From contig CAIWKF010000123.1 in NCBI GenBank assembly GCA_903913175.1, forward strand, positions 1 to 9,732: 9,732 nt of DNA, written 5' to 3'. The stretch's first letter is position 1. The number at the start of each line of letters is the position of its first letter. A program made the translations under genes and the position numbers. Positions 1 through 7,589 of this stretch are shown piece after piece. The notes beneath the pieces were generated by a model, which worked only from the letters and a program-made list of their open reading frames with translations, was not told where the DNA came from and did no database searches. This DNA is from Candidatus Staskawiczbacteria bacterium (GTDB lineage Bacteria; Patescibacteriota; Minisyncoccia; Minisyncoccales; Staskawiczbacteraceae).

Positions 1-24
1 AAAAATAAAAAATAATATAAATTT

Positions 25-342
25 ATGGAATTTAAAGAAATTCAAGAGAAAGTTGTAAAAAATGCTTTAATTTACGGAGAAAAATATGGAATAAAAATTG
101 ATGATGATTTTGCGTTAATAAAGCTATATGAAGAAGTTGGCGAATTTTCTCAGGCTGTTTTAATTCACAGAAAAAAGAGTAGGCCAGAAAAACATGTTTC
201 AGAAGAGGAATCAAAAAAAGAATTAGCAAAAGAATTGGCGGATATTATGGGAATGTTAATTGTGAATGCTCATCTGTTGGATATAGACTTAGAAGAAGCT
301 ATAATTAAAAAGTGGATTACAAGAGAGTGGATAAAGAAATAA
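25..342 (+). CDS. MazG-like nucleotide pyrophosphohydrolase (all-alpha NTP-PPase)
   Basis: This is a 105-residue, mostly helical protein with the metal-binding signature of the MazG / phosphoribosyl-ATP pyrophosphohydrolase superfamily: EEVGE (E36, E37, E40), followed 30 residues later by ELAD (E70, D73). Proteins of this fold hydrolyse (d)NTPs to the monophosphate plus pyrophosphate using Mg2+ held by these acidic residues, and often act in nucleotide-pool cleaning. A role in histidine synthesis (HisE-like) is less likely because no his genes are nearby. The length fits a single-domain MazG-like protein. The ATG at 25 is preceded only by A/T-rich sequence with no Shine-Dalgarno. A TAATAT at 13-18 would put a transcription start almost on the ATG, so leaderless expression is possible. 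It stands alone, 252 bases before the next gene. The family call is firm; the natural substrate is unknown. Confidence 0.8.
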   Translation: MEFKEIQEKVVKNALIYGEKYGIKIDDDFALIKLYEEVGEFSQAVLIHRKKSRPEKHVSEEESKKELAKELADIMGMLIVNAHLLDIDLEEAIIKKWITREWIKK

Positions 343-594
343 TTTTATATATAAAGCCGTTAGAGTTACCATATATTTTAAGTCTTAACTATATTTAATA
401 TCTGATTAATTTGTTTAATGGTAAGTTTTGGGTTAGGGAATGCTTTCTCCTAATTATAAGTTTTGAAATCGTCCAACTATTCTTGCGCAATTTATATTGA
501 TGCAACATAGTTTGCTATTTTTTGGTTTGCCTATTGAGATAGAAAAGGTAAAATGTTAAAATATAATAATAAAATAATCATAATCTTGTAATAT
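343..594. other. Intergenic region without a convincing gene
   Basis: These 252 bases hold no ORF longer than about 37 codons on either strand. I see a small perfect palindrome (TTAAG-T-CTTAA, 378-388), a weak 5-6 bp hairpin (TTAGG at 433-437 with CCTAA at 449-453), and a 9-base direct repeat TAAGTTTTG (422-430 and 457-465). None is strong enough to name. There is no clear terminator for the upstream MazG-like gene. The right end carries the promoter of the next gene. Confidence 0.5.
534..562 (+). promoter_or_regulatory. Sigma-70-type promoter with extended -10
   Basis: TTGAGA (534-539) is separated by 17 bases from TAAAAT (557-562). The -10 is preceded by TG at the extended position (554-555). 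The predicted transcription start is near 569, giving a leader of about 25 bases to the ATG at 595. No Shine-Dalgarno is visible in that leader. Confidence 0.55.
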
Positions 595-1032
595 ATGGAA
601 ACAATTTTAAACGAAGCAGGGGAGAACATTTTTTGGGCAAAAAGAATACCAAAAACAAATAAAGTGTTTTTTAATATTTCACTTTTATTGGTTTTTACCA
701 TAGACTTGCTTATAGTTATTATTAGCTCCGATTTAATGATTTTTTGGGTTGAAATGTTAATAGTGCTTGGTATATTTTTGGCATTTATGTATATAGAAAA
801 TAATATTTTTGCCAAGAAATTTAAACTTAGCGACTCAAAGTTGGACGGATTGATTTATGGCCTTATTAATCTTAGAAATATTTTTCTTTTTATGAACTGC
901 ATACCATTTATTCAGCTGTTAGGCATACTTTTATCTTTTTGGTTTTCTATTATATTTGTGCCAATTTATATTATTTTAATCGCTTTCCGTTTTAGAGCTG
1001 TTAATATTAATAAAAATATAATTGCTTTATAA
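595..1032 (+). CDS. Small membrane protein of unknown function
   Basis: This 145-residue protein is rich in Ile, Leu and Phe, with 3-4 predicted membrane segments: roughly residues 24-43, 48-67 and a long hydrophobic stretch 96-131 that may be a helical hairpin. A polar N-terminus (residues 1-22) contains acidic and basic residues and WAKR at 14-17. A basic loop around residues 72-82 (KKFKLSDSK) probably lies in the cytoplasm. I recognise no family motif. It has its own extended -10 promoter just upstream and no Shine-Dalgarno, and it is followed by 58 non-coding bases. The clear promoter, codon use like the neighbours and the coherent hydrophobic pattern support a real gene; function cannot be inferred. 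Confidence 0.65.
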   Translation: METILNEAGENIFWAKRIPKTNKVFFNISLLLVFTIDLLIVIISSDLMIFWVEMLIVLGIFLAFMYIENNIFAKKFKLSDSKLDGLIYGLINLRNIFLFMNCIPFIQLLGILLSFWFSIIFVPIYIILIAFRFRAVNINKNIIAL

Positions 1033-1050
1033 ATTAAAAGTCGATATAAA
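1022..1050 (+). promoter_or_regulatory. Possible promoter for the seven-helix membrane protein
   Basis: TTGCTT (1022-1027) lies 17 bases upstream of TATAAA (1045-1050), giving a predicted start near 1057 and a leader of about 34 bases. The -35 overlaps the last codons of the preceding gene. The -35 is only a partial consensus match and the region is AT-rich, so a chance match is possible. Confidence 0.3.
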
Positions 1051-1090
1051 GCCTAATAATTGCTTTAATTAAAACTAATTAAATAAATTC

Positions 1091-1744
1091 ATGAATTTTT
1101 TTGTTATTTTATTTTTTCTTAGCAACGTAGTAGCCACATTAGTGTTGGGTAGTAAATTTGCTTCACATAAAAATGATAAAATCTTTAGAGGTTTTGGTAT
1201 GGCCTTATTATTGGACGCTGCTGCTTTTTTGGTGTGGACTCTTGGTTTAATTCAACCCGCAATTATGCTTACCTGTGTGACAATTGGTACAATAATTTTC
1301 CTTGTTTCATTAATCTTTATGGTAGATGCGTCAGCTCAAGAAGCTCGAAAAAACTACACTCGTTGGCTGTTTACTGGGTCTAGTATCGTAATTGCTTTCG
1401 GTATATTTTTAGTGGGTAGATACACATATCTTGATAATTATGCTTATATATCAGAAGAAGGTCTTTTATTCTTTAATTTGGGTCCAGTAGTACAAATGCT
1501 TTATGTTTTTGCGCTGACATTGGCCACCTTGCCGGTGCTTAATCTTGTTGCCAGAAAGTTTGAAAAGCCATTTTCCTTAGTTGTCCAATATGGTTTTATC
1601 ATTGAAATTGTTGGAGGTATTATTCTTGTAACAAGCAATGATTTTATGGCCGTATATATCACTGGTTGGGTTATGGCAGTTTCTTATCTAATCATGTGGA
1701 TATTGTTGGTGTTTAGTAAAAAAGCTTGGGAAAAGATCAATTAA
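1091..1744 (+). CDS. Seven-helix membrane protein, unknown function
   Basis: The 217-residue protein has seven regularly spaced hydrophobic segments at about residues 2-20, 35-53, 57-77, 91-109, 126-151, 162-182 and 187-208, with short loops and no large soluble domain. This topology recalls the 7TM sensor-like modules that precede histidine kinases or GGDEF domains in other bacteria, but here no output domain follows. A 7TM-receptor-like or small transporter-like role is only a guess. The loop after segment 3 (DASAQEARKNYTR, 79-91) and the C-terminal tail (SKKAWEK) are basic, consistent with cytoplasmic placement. The start is the first ATG in the frame and has no Shine-Dalgarno. The gene ends 61 bases before the DUF3419 gene, with a strong dyad between them. 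Confidence 0.7.
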   Translation: MNFFVILFFLSNVVATLVLGSKFASHKNDKIFRGFGMALLLDAAAFLVWTLGLIQPAIMLTCVTIGTIIFLVSLIFMVDASAQEARKNYTRWLFTGSSIVIAFGIFLVGRYTYLDNYAYISEEGLLFFNLGPVVQMLYVFALTLATLPVLNLVARKFEKPFSLVVQYGFIIEIVGGIILVTSNDFMAVYITGWVMAVSYLIMWILLVFSKKAWEKIN

Positions 1745-1764
1745 TATTTTTTATTGTTTTTACC

Positions 1765-1796
1765 GCCCCGTATGTTACGGTCGTAATATACGGGGC
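1765..1796. repeat. GC-rich 32-base inverted repeat (hairpin or operator) before the lipid-type operon
   Basis: GCCCCGTAT (1765-1773) is complementary to ATACGGGGC (1788-1796). Inside, TTAC (1775-1778) pairs with GTAA (1783-1786), and G1774/T1787 can form a wobble pair, so the RNA could fold as a hairpin of about 14 pairs with a GGTC loop. It is strikingly GC-rich in its surroundings. No T-run follows on either strand; the T-rich stretch lies before it on + (1746-1761). A canonical intrinsic terminator is therefore not supported. It ends only 9 bases before the ATG at 1806, so it may be an operator or a translation-control hairpin, or an untypical terminator of the preceding gene. Confidence 0.6.
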
Positions 1797-1805
1797 TTAG
1801 TGGTT

Positions 1806-2888
1806 ATGAAGTTTAAAAACATCAATTATAGTCAATGCTGGGAGGATTCTGATATTTTGTTATCTGCGCTTAAAATCTCACATCAGGATATTGTACTTTC
1901 TATAACTTCAGGCGGAGACAATACTCTTGCTGTTTTAAGCAAATGTCCTGAAAGATTGGTTTCTATTGATATAAATTGTTTGCAGAATTACTTATTTGAA
2001 TTTAAATTAGCAGCTATAAAAAATTTAAGTTATAAAGAATATTTAGAATTATTAGGGGTAAAAAATTCTTCCAAAAGGCAGGATTATTTTTTAAAAATAA
2101 AAGATTTATTATCTACTGAGGCAAGGTTGTGGTGGGAAGGTAATACCAAATTAATAAAAGGTGGAGTTATTAATTTAGGTCGTTTTGAAATTTTTTTGAG
2201 GCTATTTTCAAGATTTTTTTTGCCACTCATACACTCTAAAAAAACAGTTTTAAAATTTTTAGATATTGATAATTTAAAAAATCAGACAGATTTTTATGAT
2301 AATGTTTGGAATAATCATAGGTGGTATTTTCTTTTTAAAGTATTTTCCAGTCGAGTGTTGCTAAAAAGATTTGCTAGACAAAAGGGCTCTTTTGAATATG
2401 CAACTCCTCCTGATGTAGGAAGTATATATTTTATGAGATTTGAGCAAAATCTTAAAAATATTTTAATTAAAGATAATTATTTTATAAGATATTGTTTAAC
2501 AGGAAGCTATAATTTATCTTCTTTGCCGTTGTATTTACAGGAAATAAGCAGAACTAGCTTTGTAGATAACAATACAAAATTATACATATTAACTAGCGAC
2601 ATGTTTAAATATTTAAAATCAGTTCCAAATAATTATTTTTCAAAGTTTAATTTGTCCGATATATTCGAAACTCTTTCTGAGCAGGATAATATTAATCTTT
2701 GGCTGGAGATTGTTCGAACTGCAAAAAATGGTGCTATAGTTGCATATTGGAATAATTTAGTTTCTCGAACTTATCCTGCTGGTTTGTCGGAAAATATTTT
2801 TGATGATAAAGAATTAGCAATAAAGCTAAATAAAATTGATAAAGTCCCATTTTATGGTGATTTTCATGTAAATATTATATCTAAATGA
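1806..2888 (+). CDS. DUF3419 / BtaA-like S-adenosylmethionine 3-amino-3-carboxypropyl transferase
   Basis: This 360-residue protein carries hallmarks of the DUF3419 family, whose characterised member BtaA moves the 3-amino-3-carboxypropyl group of SAM onto diacylglycerol to make the homoserine ether of betaine lipids. Visible features are the N-terminal NYSQCWED (residues 7-14), the SAM-binding segment VLSITSGGDN (30-39), the acidic turn SIDIN with D55, then the helix LFEFKLAAI. Near the C-terminus there is NLSDIFETLSEQ followed by VAYWNNL. I prefer the ATG at 1806 to the in-frame GTG at 1800, because the family starts just before NYSQCWED and the GTG crowds the hairpin. It opens a run of overlapping genes; its stop shares ATGA with the UbiA gene. 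No BtaB-type N-methyltransferase is present, so the product need not be a trimethylated betaine lipid. The acceptor is unknown. Confidence 0.85.
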   Translation: MKFKNINYSQCWEDSDILLSALKISHQDIVLSITSGGDNTLAVLSKCPERLVSIDINCLQNYLFEFKLAAIKNLSYKEYLELLGVKNSSKRQDYFLKIKDLLSTEARLWWEGNTKLIKGGVINLGRFEIFLRLFSRFFLPLIHSKKTVLKFLDIDNLKNQTDFYDNVWNNHRWYFLFKVFSSRVLLKRFARQKGSFEYATPPDVGSIYFMRFEQNLKNILIKDNYFIRYCLTGSYNLSSLPLYLQEISRTSFVDNNTKLYILTSDMFKYLKSVPNNYFSKFNLSDIFETLSEQDNINLWLEIVRTAKNGAIVAYWNNLVSRTYPAGLSENIFDDKELAIKLNKIDKVPFYGDFHVNIISK

Positions 2889-3778
2889 AGCACAGCGATT
2901 TTTTATCATTACTAAAACGGTTTTATGTTTATCAGGAAGAAAGGTTTCCGATTATTTTTTTAATATTAGCCACTTTCCCTGTCATTTTAAGCTCGCATGC
3001 AATTATAGCCGGGGCTAATCTAAGTTTTTTGAATGTTTTTCTTTTATTGCTTGCCTCAATAAGTTATTTTTTTCATATAAGGGTAATTGACGAGCATCGT
3101 GATTTTAAACACGACTCTTTATATCATAATGATCGGCCAGTGCAAAAAGAGATAATATCACTAATTGAATTAAAGAAAATTGATTTTATAGCAATAGTTT
3201 TATTTTTGATTATTTCTGTTTTTACTAGCTTTTATGCCTTGCTTTTAGCATTAATTATGCTTGTTTACACTTTCTTTGGTAGTAGAGAATTTTTCTTAGG
3301 AAGGAAAATTCGTAGGCATTTTTTTCTCTACAATGCTGTGAATTTAGTTCAAATGCTTTTACTGCAAATTTTTGTCTATAGTTTTTTCTTTGTAAATTTT
3401 TATTTAAATGATGTTATATTAATACATTTTTTATTTGTATCAATTGGAACAATGATGTTTGAATTTCTCCGTAAGATTAAAACCCCACAATTGGAAAGTA
3501 CAGGCAAAGACACTTATACTTGGTATTTTGGTTTTAATAAATCGCTTTTTATTTATTTCTTTCTTGTTTGTTTAAATGTTGTTTTATTTTTGTGCATTAC
3601 TGTTAAAATGCAATTAAAATTAGGGATTTGGACTTTTTTGCCAGTAGCTCTTAGCTTATTTTTCTTTTTATCCTTATATTTACATTTTACTAAGAAAAAT
3701 AGCAAAACAGATAAATTACTTCAAGCGAGCTCACTGTTTTTATATATGGCTTTTAATTTATTAATATATTTTTTATGA
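2885..3778 (+). CDS. UbiA-superfamily membrane prenyltransferase
   Basis: A 297-residue integral membrane protein with about eight to nine hydrophobic segments. The first Asp-rich motif is R66-x-x-D69-E-x-x-D73-x-x-x-D77 followed by NDRP (82-85), a variant of the NDxxDxxxD motif that binds Mg2+-prenyl diphosphate. The second polar loop has FEFLRKIKTPQLE (192-204) and DTYT (209-212), matching the conserved second loop of this UbiA subgroup. UbiA enzymes transfer an isoprenyl chain from its diphosphate to an acceptor such as an aromatic ring, a glycerol phosphate (DGGGP synthase) or haem. The acceptor cannot be read from sequence. It overlaps the genes on both sides by four bases (ATGA), so it is translationally coupled to the DUF3419 and radical SAM genes. 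This suggests that the chain it handles is part of the same lipid. Confidence 0.85.
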   Translation: MKHSDFLSLLKRFYVYQEERFPIIFLILATFPVILSSHAIIAGANLSFLNVFLLLLASISYFFHIRVIDEHRDFKHDSLYHNDRPVQKEIISLIELKKIDFIAIVLFLIISVFTSFYALLLALIMLVYTFFGSREFFLGRKIRRHFFLYNAVNLVQMLLLQIFVYSFFFVNFYLNDVILIHFLFVSIGTMMFEFLRKIKTPQLESTGKDTYTWYFGFNKSLFIYFFLVCLNVVLFLCITVKMQLKLGIWTFLPVALSLFFFLSLYLHFTKKNSKTDKLLQASSLFLYMAFNLLIYFL

Positions 3779-4962
3779 AAAAATCAAAAAACAGTTATAA
3801 TTTTTCTGACATGATAAAGAATTGCCATTATATTCCTTGGTCTGGTAAGGATAACCCTAATGGTTGGATAGAACCCACAACTTTTTGTCAATTAAAATGT
3901 CCTGGTTGTTATAGGGGATTAGACAAGGCTGGTGCAGTTTCTGCACACTTAGATTTAGATGAGTTAAAAAAGCAAATTGATAAATTTGTTGAAATAAGAA
4001 ATGTAGAAACAATCTCAATAGCTGGTGGGGAACCACTTTTATATCCTGATTTAGAGGGGCTGATTTTATATATTAAGTCTTGTGGTCTTAAGTCAAGAAT
4101 TTTTACAAACGGCATCGCCTTAAACGAATTGTTTTTAAAAAAATTAAAAAAATGGGGCGCAAATGAAATTATAATACACATTGATAAATTTCAAACGCGA
4201 AATGGAGTTAAAGCAAATAGTGAAGGCGAAGTTAATTTAGAGAGAGCTTCATATTGTAATATTTTTAGAAAGGTAGGCGGAGTAAACCTTGGCTTTATAC
4301 AGCCTTTTTCAAAGAACAATTTATCTGATGTTTCAGAAGTTTTAAGATTTTGCAAAAATAATGATGACGTGATAAGCGTTATTGTTTTTACGCTTTATAG
4401 TGATGTAAATTGGGAAAAATCTTTAAAATTTAATATTAATACTGATATATCTGTTTCCGATGTTATGCGAGAGGTAAAAGAAAATTTTGAATACGAACCT
4501 TGTTCTTATTTAGGAAGCACTATTGATAAAAGTGACCCGACTTGGCTTTTTTCTATATCTGTTTCTTTATCAGGGTCACATATAGGTTTTTTTGACGGCA
4601 AGTTTAGTAAATATATTGAAGATAGATATTACAACAAAAATAAAAAATATTTAATCACTAGAATTGGTAATCATATCCCTATTTTTTATCTTGTAAAATA
4701 TATTAGATTCAAATGCGTGAGGAATATTTTAAAGAATTACATTTTATTTTTAGTTAAAAATCCTTTAAAAATTAAAGATGGGACGTATTTACAATGGTTT
4801 TTAATTTTGCGTGGACCAAAACTTGATGTAAATGGTGAAAGGGATTTATGTTCTGGCTGTCCTGACCCTATGTTTTATAATGGGAAATTAGTACCATCAT
4901 GTATTTTAGATGAGGTTAAAATGGGAAGAAAATATAAATTTAAGGATTGGAAAAATGAATAA
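3775..4962 (+). CDS. Radical SAM enzyme with C-terminal auxiliary cysteines
   Basis: This 395-residue protein has the radical SAM cluster motif C38-x3-C42-x2-C45 (CQLKCPGC), preceded by WIEPTTF, and the SAM-contacting AGGEPLLYP (83-91). These indicate a [4Fe-4S] cluster that cleaves SAM to a 5'-deoxyadenosyl radical. The C-terminus has C359-x2-C362 and C376 (CSGCPDP ... PSC), a SPASM/Twitch-like arrangement that may hold a second cluster. An extra Cys at 324-326 (KCV, approximate) could also contribute. A hydrophobic/basic stretch around 303-335 could sit at the membrane surface, which would fit a lipid substrate. Related proteins act on lipids (HpnH, tetraether synthase) and also on peptides or tRNA; the sequence does not choose. 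It overlaps the UbiA gene by four bases and the swivel-domain gene by eight. Confidence 0.85.
   Translation: MKKSKNSYNFSDMIKNCHYIPWSGKDNPNGWIEPTTFCQLKCPGCYRGLDKAGAVSAHLDLDELKKQIDKFVEIRNVETISIAGGEPLLYPDLEGLILYIKSCGLKSRIFTNGIALNELFLKKLKKWGANEIIIHIDKFQTRNGVKANSEGEVNLERASYCNIFRKVGGVNLGFIQPFSKNNLSDVSEVLRFCKNNDDVISVIVFTLYSDVNWEKSLKFNINTDISVSDVMREVKENFEYEPCSYLGSTIDKSDPTWLFSISVSLSGSHIGFFDGKFSKYIEDRYYNKNKKYLITRIGNHIPIFYLVKYIRFKCVRNILKNYILFLVKNPLKIKDGTYLQWFLILRGPKLDVNGERDLCSGCPDPMFYNGKLVPSCILDEVKMGRKYKFKDWKNE
4942..4946 (+). promoter_or_regulatory. Shine-Dalgarno deciding the start of the swivel-domain gene
   Basis: AAGGA ends eight bases before the ATG at 4955, inside the end of the radical SAM gene. 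It favours 4955 over the in-frame ATG at 4910, which has no such site and would add 15 residues before the conserved N-terminus. It is the only well-placed Shine-Dalgarno that I found in the window. Confidence 0.6.
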
Positions 4963-6580
4963 AAAAGAAAAAAAAGAAGAATATTTCTTTGATAGCGCCA
5001 ATATTGCCGAAAGCTATTCCGGAATTGTTTTGCCTTTAACATATACATTTGCAGAACTTGTTTATCAAAAAGCTTATACAGATTTACTAGTTATGTCAGG
5101 GGTTTCAAAGCAAAAAATCAAGAAACATTCGTATGTTTTCAAAAATTTATTGGGTCACTTTAATGGAAGAATGTTTTATAATATGAATAATTGGTATAAA
5201 ATGGCAGCTTTTATACCGGGATATAAAAGAAATAAAAGCAACTTAGAAGGAATGATTACCAGTAATGTTAGGGAAGAAATTGATTTAGATATAAAGCCAT
5301 TTATTTGGCTTAAAATTTTTTATCCGTTTATTGTTTTTGCAAAAGTTATATTTTTTGGTTTTACTTCTAGATATTTTAGTTTTGTGGTAAACAAAGAAAT
5401 AAAATTTTTTCAAAGCTATGTTTTTGATAGCCTTAGTTTAAAAGATTGTAAAGAGTTATTTGAAAAAATAAAATATAGACTGCTTAACAGGTGGTATGTT
5501 ACTCTTGAAAACGATTTTTTTGTAATGACCTATTATGGCTTGCTTAAAAAATTTGTTAGCGAAGAAAAACTTCAAGAATTGATTAAATTTCAGAGCGTGG
5601 CAACTAAACAAGTTTTTGCAATTGCCTATTTAAGTAAAAAGATGCAAAAAATTGCCGACTTGTGGGGCGCAATAGAAAGAGATGATTACTTGGAGTTTAG
5701 CCAAATTATTTCCATGAGCCCAGAAATAGAAAAGGAGTTGGGGATTTACCTAGATAAATTTGGAGATAGGTTTGCAAGCGAACTTAAATTGGAATCAGAA
5801 GGGGTTAAAGAGGACATTAAAAATTTCATTCCATTTTTAAAGGCCTATAAAGATTACGATTTTAAAAAAATAAATTCAAGTATTATAGATGTAGATTTGC
5901 CGTTTTTTAAGAAAATATTGTACAAATTAATTTTAAGAAAATTCAATAAATATGGAAAACAAAGGGAAAAATTCCGCTTAGTAAGGTCAAATGCTTTTGC
6001 CATAGCAAGAAAAATTTTTAAAAGAATGGGAAAATTGCTTTTTGAGCAGGGAATTATAGAAAAAGCAAATGATATTTTTTATCTTTCATTGCAGGAAGTT
6101 TTGAATACAGATTTAGCGAGTGGAAATACATTTTTAAAATTGGTTAAAGAAAGAAAAAGCCAGTATTTGAGTTATGAAAAAATGCATACACCCGTTCATT
6201 TTTCTACAAAAGATGGATTAATACCGCAAGATTTTGACGCTAAAAAACCGGAAATTAGAGGTAATCTTATTAAGGCAATACCCGCTTCTGGCGGAGTGAT
6301 TAAGGGAAAAATCAAAATATTTAAAGATTTTTATGTGCCAAGTAACATTGATTTTGATATCTTGGTTACTTCCCACACTGATCCGGGGTGGACAGCGCTT
6401 ATAGCGCTTTCAAAGGGCTTGATTGTTGAATACGGAGGCATTTTATCTCACGCCTCCATAGTTGCCAGAGAGCTGGGTATTCCGGCAGTAATTGGGGCTA
6501 AGGGGATTATGGAACAATTAAAAAATGGGCAAATTGTAGAAATTGACGGTTCCAAAGGAACAATTAAAATAATTAATTAA
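4955..6580 (+). CDS. PEP-utilizing-type phosphotransferase subunit: helical substrate-type region plus phosphohistidine swivel domain
   Basis: The 541-residue protein has two parts. The N-terminal 430 or so residues are helical and begin with ANIAESYSGIVLPLTYTF (15-32), which resembles the start of the substrate-binding region of rifampin phosphotransferase and PEP-synthase-like proteins (the EnxxGxxtPLT pattern). The last ~90 residues are the mobile swivel domain: IPASGGVIKGKI, a TDPGW motif, then GGILSHASIVARELGIPAVIG with catalytic His499. In this family the His accepts a phosphate from ATP held by an ATP-grasp domain and passes it on. No ATP-grasp domain and no PEP/pyruvate barrel are present here. 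The missing ATP-grasp domain is encoded at 8201-9103, and together they total 841 residues, close to rifampin phosphotransferase. The acceptor is unknown; the lipid-type neighbourhood suggests a lipid alcohol or phosphate. The next gene starts one base after the stop. Confidence 0.8.
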   Translation: MNKKEKKEEYFFDSANIAESYSGIVLPLTYTFAELVYQKAYTDLLVMSGVSKQKIKKHSYVFKNLLGHFNGRMFYNMNNWYKMAAFIPGYKRNKSNLEGMITSNVREEIDLDIKPFIWLKIFYPFIVFAKVIFFGFTSRYFSFVVNKEIKFFQSYVFDSLSLKDCKELFEKIKYRLLNRWYVTLENDFFVMTYYGLLKKFVSEEKLQELIKFQSVATKQVFAIAYLSKKMQKIADLWGAIERDDYLEFSQIISMSPEIEKELGIYLDKFGDRFASELKLESEGVKEDIKNFIPFLKAYKDYDFKKINSSIIDVDLPFFKKILYKLILRKFNKYGKQREKFRLVRSNAFAIARKIFKRMGKLLFEQGIIEKANDIFYLSLQEVLNTDLASGNTFLKLVKERKSQYLSYEKMHTPVHFSTKDGLIPQDFDAKKPEIRGNLIKAIPASGGVIKGKIKIFKDFYVPSNIDFDILVTSHTDPGWTALIALSKGLIVEYGGILSHASIVARELGIPAVIGAKGIMEQLKNGQIVEIDGSKGTIKIIN

Positions 6581-6581
6581 T

Positions 6582-7589
6582 ATGCAAATAGAAATAAAAA
6601 ATTACAATCCGCAGAGCGTGCCCCCGGTGAAATTAATAGATTTGCTAATCAAAAAATACGGAAAGAATAAAAACTTTGATTATTTTCTAAGGGATTATAA
6701 AATTGCCTTTACTTTTTGCGCTAAAAATATAAAATTTAATCCTATTGCTATTTACATTAATGGAAAGATGGAAGCACATATTGCGCTTATCGTTGATTCC
6801 CGCTTAAAAGCTAACACAGCATTTTTTGGATTTTTTGAATCACCTGATGATTCTATAATTTTTGATTTATTATGGAATAATTTATTTATGTTTGCTAAGG
6901 GCATTGGAGTGAATTTGATTAAAGGGCCGATTAACGCAAGTATTTGGTATCAATACAGAGTTATTAAGAGTTCTGACGGTTCTGATTATTTTAAAGCTGA
7001 AACTGTGTCTGAATTATATTATTATAATTTATTGAAATCTAAAAATCCCAGCATGGAGATTATTTACTATTCAGCCTACCGAGAGAATTTTTCTGCTATT
7101 TTAAATGCTGGCAAAAAGCCTTATGAAAAAATGGGGGAGTCGGGATTTTCTATTCAAGAATTAAAAAATGCTAGTGGCAATGATTTAAAGAATATATATT
7201 TAATGTCAAAAAAGATTTTTAGTGACAGTTGGCAATATACCGAAATGTCAGAAGAAGATTTTTTTTCTCTATATTCAAAAGAGAGGGTTAAGTTCAGCAT
7301 TGATAAATTATACCTGTTATATAAAGGTGATGAAGTTATTGGGTTTTGTAGTGTTATAAAAGAAGATAATTTTACTTTTATATTTAAAACAATTGGTATT
7401 TTGCCAGAATATCAAGGCTTGGGCCTTGGCGGTGCTTTTGCGTATAAAATCCATCTTGATGCACAAAATGAGGGCATAAAAAAAGTTATTTATGCACTTG
7501 TGCGTGAAGATAATAATATTAAAAAGAATTTTCCAAAAGACGATGCTGTAATCTTTCGCGAATACAGTGCCTTTGAATTTAAAGTATAA
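6582..7589 (+). CDS. Tandem GNAT-fold N-acyltransferase
   Basis: This 335-residue protein appears to have two GNAT halves. The C-terminal half has the acyl-CoA pyrophosphate-binding motif Q278-GLG-LG283 (the Q/RxxGxG pattern) after the strand IFKTIGILPEY, then VREDNN (307-312). The N-terminal half has FFGFFES (81-87) and GPINAS (115-120), which I recognise from bacterial proteins with a degenerate N-terminal GNAT domain; it lacks a clear CoA loop and may only bind substrate. GNAT enzymes acylate amines using acyl-CoA or acyl-ACP. OlsB, which makes lyso-ornithine lipid, is a lipid precedent. The amino group installed by the DUF3419 enzyme is one possible target (inference). The gene sits between the two halves of the phosphotransferase and overlaps the kinase gene by one base (TAATG). 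Confidence 0.75.
   Translation: MQIEIKNYNPQSVPPVKLIDLLIKKYGKNKNFDYFLRDYKIAFTFCAKNIKFNPIAIYINGKMEAHIALIVDSRLKANTAFFGFFESPDDSIIFDLLWNNLFMFAKGIGVNLIKGPINASIWYQYRVIKSSDGSDYFKAETVSELYYYNLLKSKNPSMEIIYYSAYRENFSAILNAGKKPYEKMGESGFSIQELKNASGNDLKNIYLMSKKIFSDSWQYTEMSEEDFFSLYSKERVKFSIDKLYLLYKGDEVIGFCSVIKEDNFTFIFKTIGILPEYQGLGLGGAFAYKIHLDAQNEGIKKVIYALVREDNNIKKNFPKDDAVIFREYSAFEFKV

Noticed and set aside
433..453. Possible terminator hairpin TTAGG...CCTAA after the MazG-like gene.
   Set aside because: The stem is only 5-6 bp with an 11-base loop and no T-run follows.
395..508. A 37-codon minus-strand ORF rich in basic residues (contains KLRKNSWTISKL), faintly like the helix-turn-helix start of a transposase.
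   Set aside because: It is too short, has a stop just upstream and no Shine-Dalgarno, and the similarity is only a short basic helix. There are no inverted repeats or other transposase parts nearby.
500..559. A 19-codon + strand ORF in the gap before the small membrane protein gene.
   Set aside because: It overlaps the extended -10 promoter and shows no family motif; chance ORFs of this size are common.
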